From contig NWUY0300109934.1 in the NCBI GenBank assembly GCA_004151065.3, positions 27,173-39,220 of the forward strand: 12,048 nt of DNA, given 5' to 3'. Shown in pieces: positions 10,093 through 12,048 of the stretch. This DNA comes from Larix sibirica. Taxonomy: Eukaryota; Streptophyta; Pinopsida; Pinales; Pinaceae. The translations under genes were made by a program, and so were the position numbers. Each line of letters opens with the position of its first letter. Positions within the stretch are counted from its first letter, which is position 1. The notes beneath the pieces are model-generated. The model was given only the letters and a program-made list of their open reading frames with translations, was not told the origin of the DNA and did not search any database.

Positions 10093-10447
10093 CATGACAA
10101 AGGGTTGGTCAATCCTTCCTCCATCATAGAATTCCTGTAGAAGTGTCAGCTAACACTTCCTCCAGACTTATAGTGGTCTCATAGATATATACTATCAAGA
10201 ATTTTTGGTCAACACTTCCTCAATGATGGTGTTACCATCTAAATATCCATTGTAAAGGTATACATTTCCAAAATGATAATATTTTTGTCGAGTGGTGTTG
10301 ACTAGAATTGTCAATCGATATTTTCCCTTGTATTTACTAGGTGGGTCACTCGACACTTACTCCTTAAGAATTGTGTTCTTCTTGAAGGTCCCCCTGAAGG
10401 TTCTGTTGATCCTTCATCCATCATATAATTTTCCATGAGGATTTGGC

Positions 10448-11100
10448 TGTAAGATCCCCTAACCAAACTAAGCAATATTTTCCCAACAACCTAGTAGTCT
10501 AGTTAGGATTTTGTCAACACTTATAAACTCGGTTAACCTATTGCAGTAAGTTAGAAGTTTATCCCAAGCTGAGTATTAGGCTTCAAGTGAATGTATTGAA
10601 GGGAAACTCTTGACCACAGTTCAAACAAAGGTGTTGTAGCTTGTTGTTAATCAAATCTAACTTGGAGTTTTGTCAAACGCTTCATTTTTTACTGCTATAT
10701 ATTCTCTGTGAGTTTTAAAAAGCTTTGTAGATCTGATTTCTATTGGTTTATCATTGAATGTGTTTCATTTAGCATTTGTTTACCACATTCATACTCACCA
10801 ATATATCTCAACACAACCATCGAACATTTCATACTTATGCAAATGATAATAAGAGTGAACAGTCCTTAAATAATTAGCAATACCGGACTTTAAAGATATT
10901 TGAATTAAGCACAAATTCATTGACTTATGAGTGAAGGAAACTTACAGGAGTGTAAGGACTATGGAAAACCCTTCTAGTACATAGGCATATTGTTTGGCAG
11001 ACATGAAAGTAAGTAAACCAGTGTTGTAGCTAACTTCTTGTAGGTGACTGTTTTCTAACAGACCCAATGTCTTGGCTGTAGTGGATTTCATCTTGGCCCA
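10448..11100. other. unassigned DNA after the array, weakly LTR-like
   Basis: Directly after the last array subunit the sequence reads TGTAAGATCCCCTAACC. A loosely inverted counterpart, GGAAACTTACA, ends at 10946, which would bound about 499 bp. A TATATATTCTCTGTG stretch near 10697 could be an LTR-type TATA region. The terminal match is imperfect, the flanking 5-mers (TTGGC and GGAGT) differ, and no primer binding site follows, so the LTR reading is weak. No reading frame is present. Confidence 0.2.
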
Positions 11101-11818
11101 AAACGAAGAATATGTCCACCAATGAAGAGTGCAGGATTCCTAAGTTTCCCAACAACAACAAGTTATCTTCCCCTCACACACTGTAACTTCACTTTATCCT
11201 ACTGCGCCATCTTCAAAAGGGATGCCACTTCACTCTATGGAAATTCCCTCCACAAATGGTAGGAAATCCTTGCTTCTTCCCCACTGATATTCTATTGCAG
11301 CACCCTATCTAGTGTGATTCAGATTTGCAAATGGGAGAAGACTGGAGAATACACATAATAAAATAGAAACGAGCTGACCCTTCCTCCACTGATTCACCCT
11401 TCTTCTCTAATATTTGAGTGTGCCCTCCTATCTAACATAAATTTGTCCAATCCTCCTCATATTTCCTCCACAAATGGACGGGACCTTCCCTAAGTGTTGA
11501 GATGAAATCGCCCCTCTTTTCTTCTTGGTTATTATGGCTTGATTTTTCAAGAAAAGAAAGCAACCTCCTCAAGCAGATGTGCCTCTCCTCCAATATTTGC
11601 AAAATCAACTCACAAACCAAAAATATGGAGATGAAAATGAAAACACATTCCTTGAAAATGAAGAATACTTGCAAATTTGGATGATCTCCCTTCCACAAAT
11701 CCACTATGGTGGATCCTTCACCACCGAAGACATATTTTCTCCAAGGGTTTTCCAAAAACCCTCACTATTGATCTCTTGCTCTCCAAATTCACTTTCAAGA
11801 TGCCAAATCGCAATAATG
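11101..11818. other. pyrimidine-rich DNA upstream of the second LTR-like unit
   Basis: The stretch is C/T-rich on the plus strand and carries a 13-bp word, CCTCCACAAATGG, at 11247-11259 and again at 11465-11477. A plus-strand frame is open from 11543 to 11920 and contains KKRKQPPQAD followed by an acidic/asparagine-rich part (GDENENTFLENEEYLQIW). It runs without a stop into the LTR-like unit, so it cannot be an intact gene ending here. It might be a decayed internal region of the retroelement to which the LTR at 11819 belongs, but no gag, protease or pol motif is visible. A competing minus-strand frame (11432-11755) has no family resemblance either. Confidence 0.25.
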
Positions 11819-12048
11819 TGTAATGTCCTCTTCTGCTTAAGCACAGAGGACCATCCCGCTAACCTATCTAATTCCCATAGGTTCGAGCGGGTACTGACAT
11901 TCAGGGAATTGACTGAGGATTGATACCATTCAGACCAAAAGAAGATCTTAATCATGGTTATTAGATCATCAGTAGATAAAAGAGGGCCACAGGAACTAGG
12001 GGCCACCTGCATGCATTACATGCGGGCCATATTTCATGATGCATGCAC
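11819..12048. mobile_element. second LTR-like unit, start only, cut by window end
   Basis: It begins TGTAATGTCC and matches 2991-3035 at 43 of the first 45 bases, including the GTCCTC (11825-11830) and GAGGAC (11846-11851) hairpin arms and CCATCCCGCTAAC. After that the two units no longer resemble each other. A CCTGCATG...CATGCGGG near-palindrome lies at about 12006-12026. The far end is outside the window, so length and flanks are unknown. It is in the same orientation as the unit at 2991. Confidence 0.45.

Larger units (their letters stand above)
6430..10440 (+). repeat. large tandem array, ~301-bp higher-order monomers of six ~50-bp subunits
   Basis: A TCTAGTAGAT-like anchor recurs at 6740, 7041, 7344, 7852, 8087, 8376, 8582, 8884, 9185, 9450, 9736, 10031 and 10333. 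Spacings are 301, 303, 508, 235, 289, 206, 302, 301, 265, 286, 295 and 302, so the basic period is about 301-303 bp with shortened variants and about 13 monomers in total. Within a monomer about six related subunits of 38-58 bp follow each other, most of the form AAGGGTC-N4-GACCCTTCCTCCA, then an ATGGTATTC- or ATAGAATTCC-like stretch, then a GAGGGG or GGTATC link. The period is not a multiple of three and stops occur throughout, so the 107-143 codon frames inside it are not genes. Monomers differ by perhaps 20-25% by eye, indicating an old array. It is visibly richer in G and C than both flanks. Both edges lack obvious transposon ends. A diverged satellite or an expanded internal repeat of a mobile element are both possible. 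Confidence 0.9.

Noticed and set aside
6430-10440. CRISPR-like array
   Set aside because: Repeats are contiguous and diverged, with no identical short repeats separated by unique spacers, and the context is eukaryotic.
11699-11762. Small perfect hairpins (ATCCAC/GTGGAT at 11699-11714; AGGGTTTT/AAAACCCT at 11744-11762)
   Set aside because: Stems of 6-8 bp are expected by chance in this much sequence and have no context suggesting a terminator or RNA gene.
11860-11895. tRNA-like B-box (GGTTCGAGCGG near 11880)
   Set aside because: No A-box at the right distance, no acceptor stem and no cloverleaf can be drawn; the word lies inside the LTR-like unit.
11704-12012. 102-codon minus-strand frame at the window end
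   Set aside because: It straddles the edge of the LTR-like unit, so it joins unrelated sequences, and competes with an equally long plus-strand frame.
2991-12048. One 9 kb retrotransposon bounded by the LTR-like units at 2991 and 11819
   Set aside because: The two units match only over 45 bp, no primer binding site follows the first, no polypurine tract precedes the second, and no gag/pol coding is seen between them.

Overview
The window looks like non-genic, repeat-dominated nuclear DNA of a seed plant. The clues are AT-rich sequence with no intact long reading frame, LTR-retrotransposon ends of the TGTAATGTCC...GGACATGACA type, a decayed hAT-transposase-like exon with a plant-style splice acceptor, and long diverged tandem arrays. 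A gymnosperm is plausible because such genomes are rich in old, diverged repeats, but that is inference. I find no intact protein-coding gene, rRNA, tRNA or CRISPR array.

Layout. 74-455: broken C-terminal piece of a hAT-superfamily (Ac/DUF659-type) transposase, preceded by a likely intron end. 456-1810: AT-rich DNA with one weak coding-like scrap (740-886). 1814-2226: a foldback element with 132-134 bp arms around a 9-base loop, plus a third, direct copy of part of one arm. 2227-2990: nothing recognised. 2991-3489: an LTR-like unit of 499 bp with matched inverted ends and two ambiguous bases (NN). 3490-4199: unassigned DNA with a coding-like minus-strand scrap (3846-3995). 4205-4987: a short array of about 3.7 units, most about 222 bp, each carrying the same TATA-box-like word. 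4988-6429: unassigned AT-rich DNA. 6430-10440: the main feature, a 4 kb array of about 13 diverged monomers with a period of about 301-303 bp, each built from about six related subunits of roughly 50 bp around an AAGGGTC...GACCCTT inverted repeat. 10448-11818: unassigned, retroelement-like DNA. 11819-12048: the start of a second LTR-like unit whose first 45 bp nearly match the one at 2991.

These pieces do not form a pathway. They read as layered repeats: transposon relics, two unrelated tandem arrays and a hairpin-forming element. The most unusual item is the higher-order organisation of the 6430-10440 array, where shortened monomers lack stretches close to whole subunits. Next are the foldback element and the TATA-bearing array. 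All repeat periods and identities were read by eye, so treat boundaries as good to about 10 bp in the arrays.
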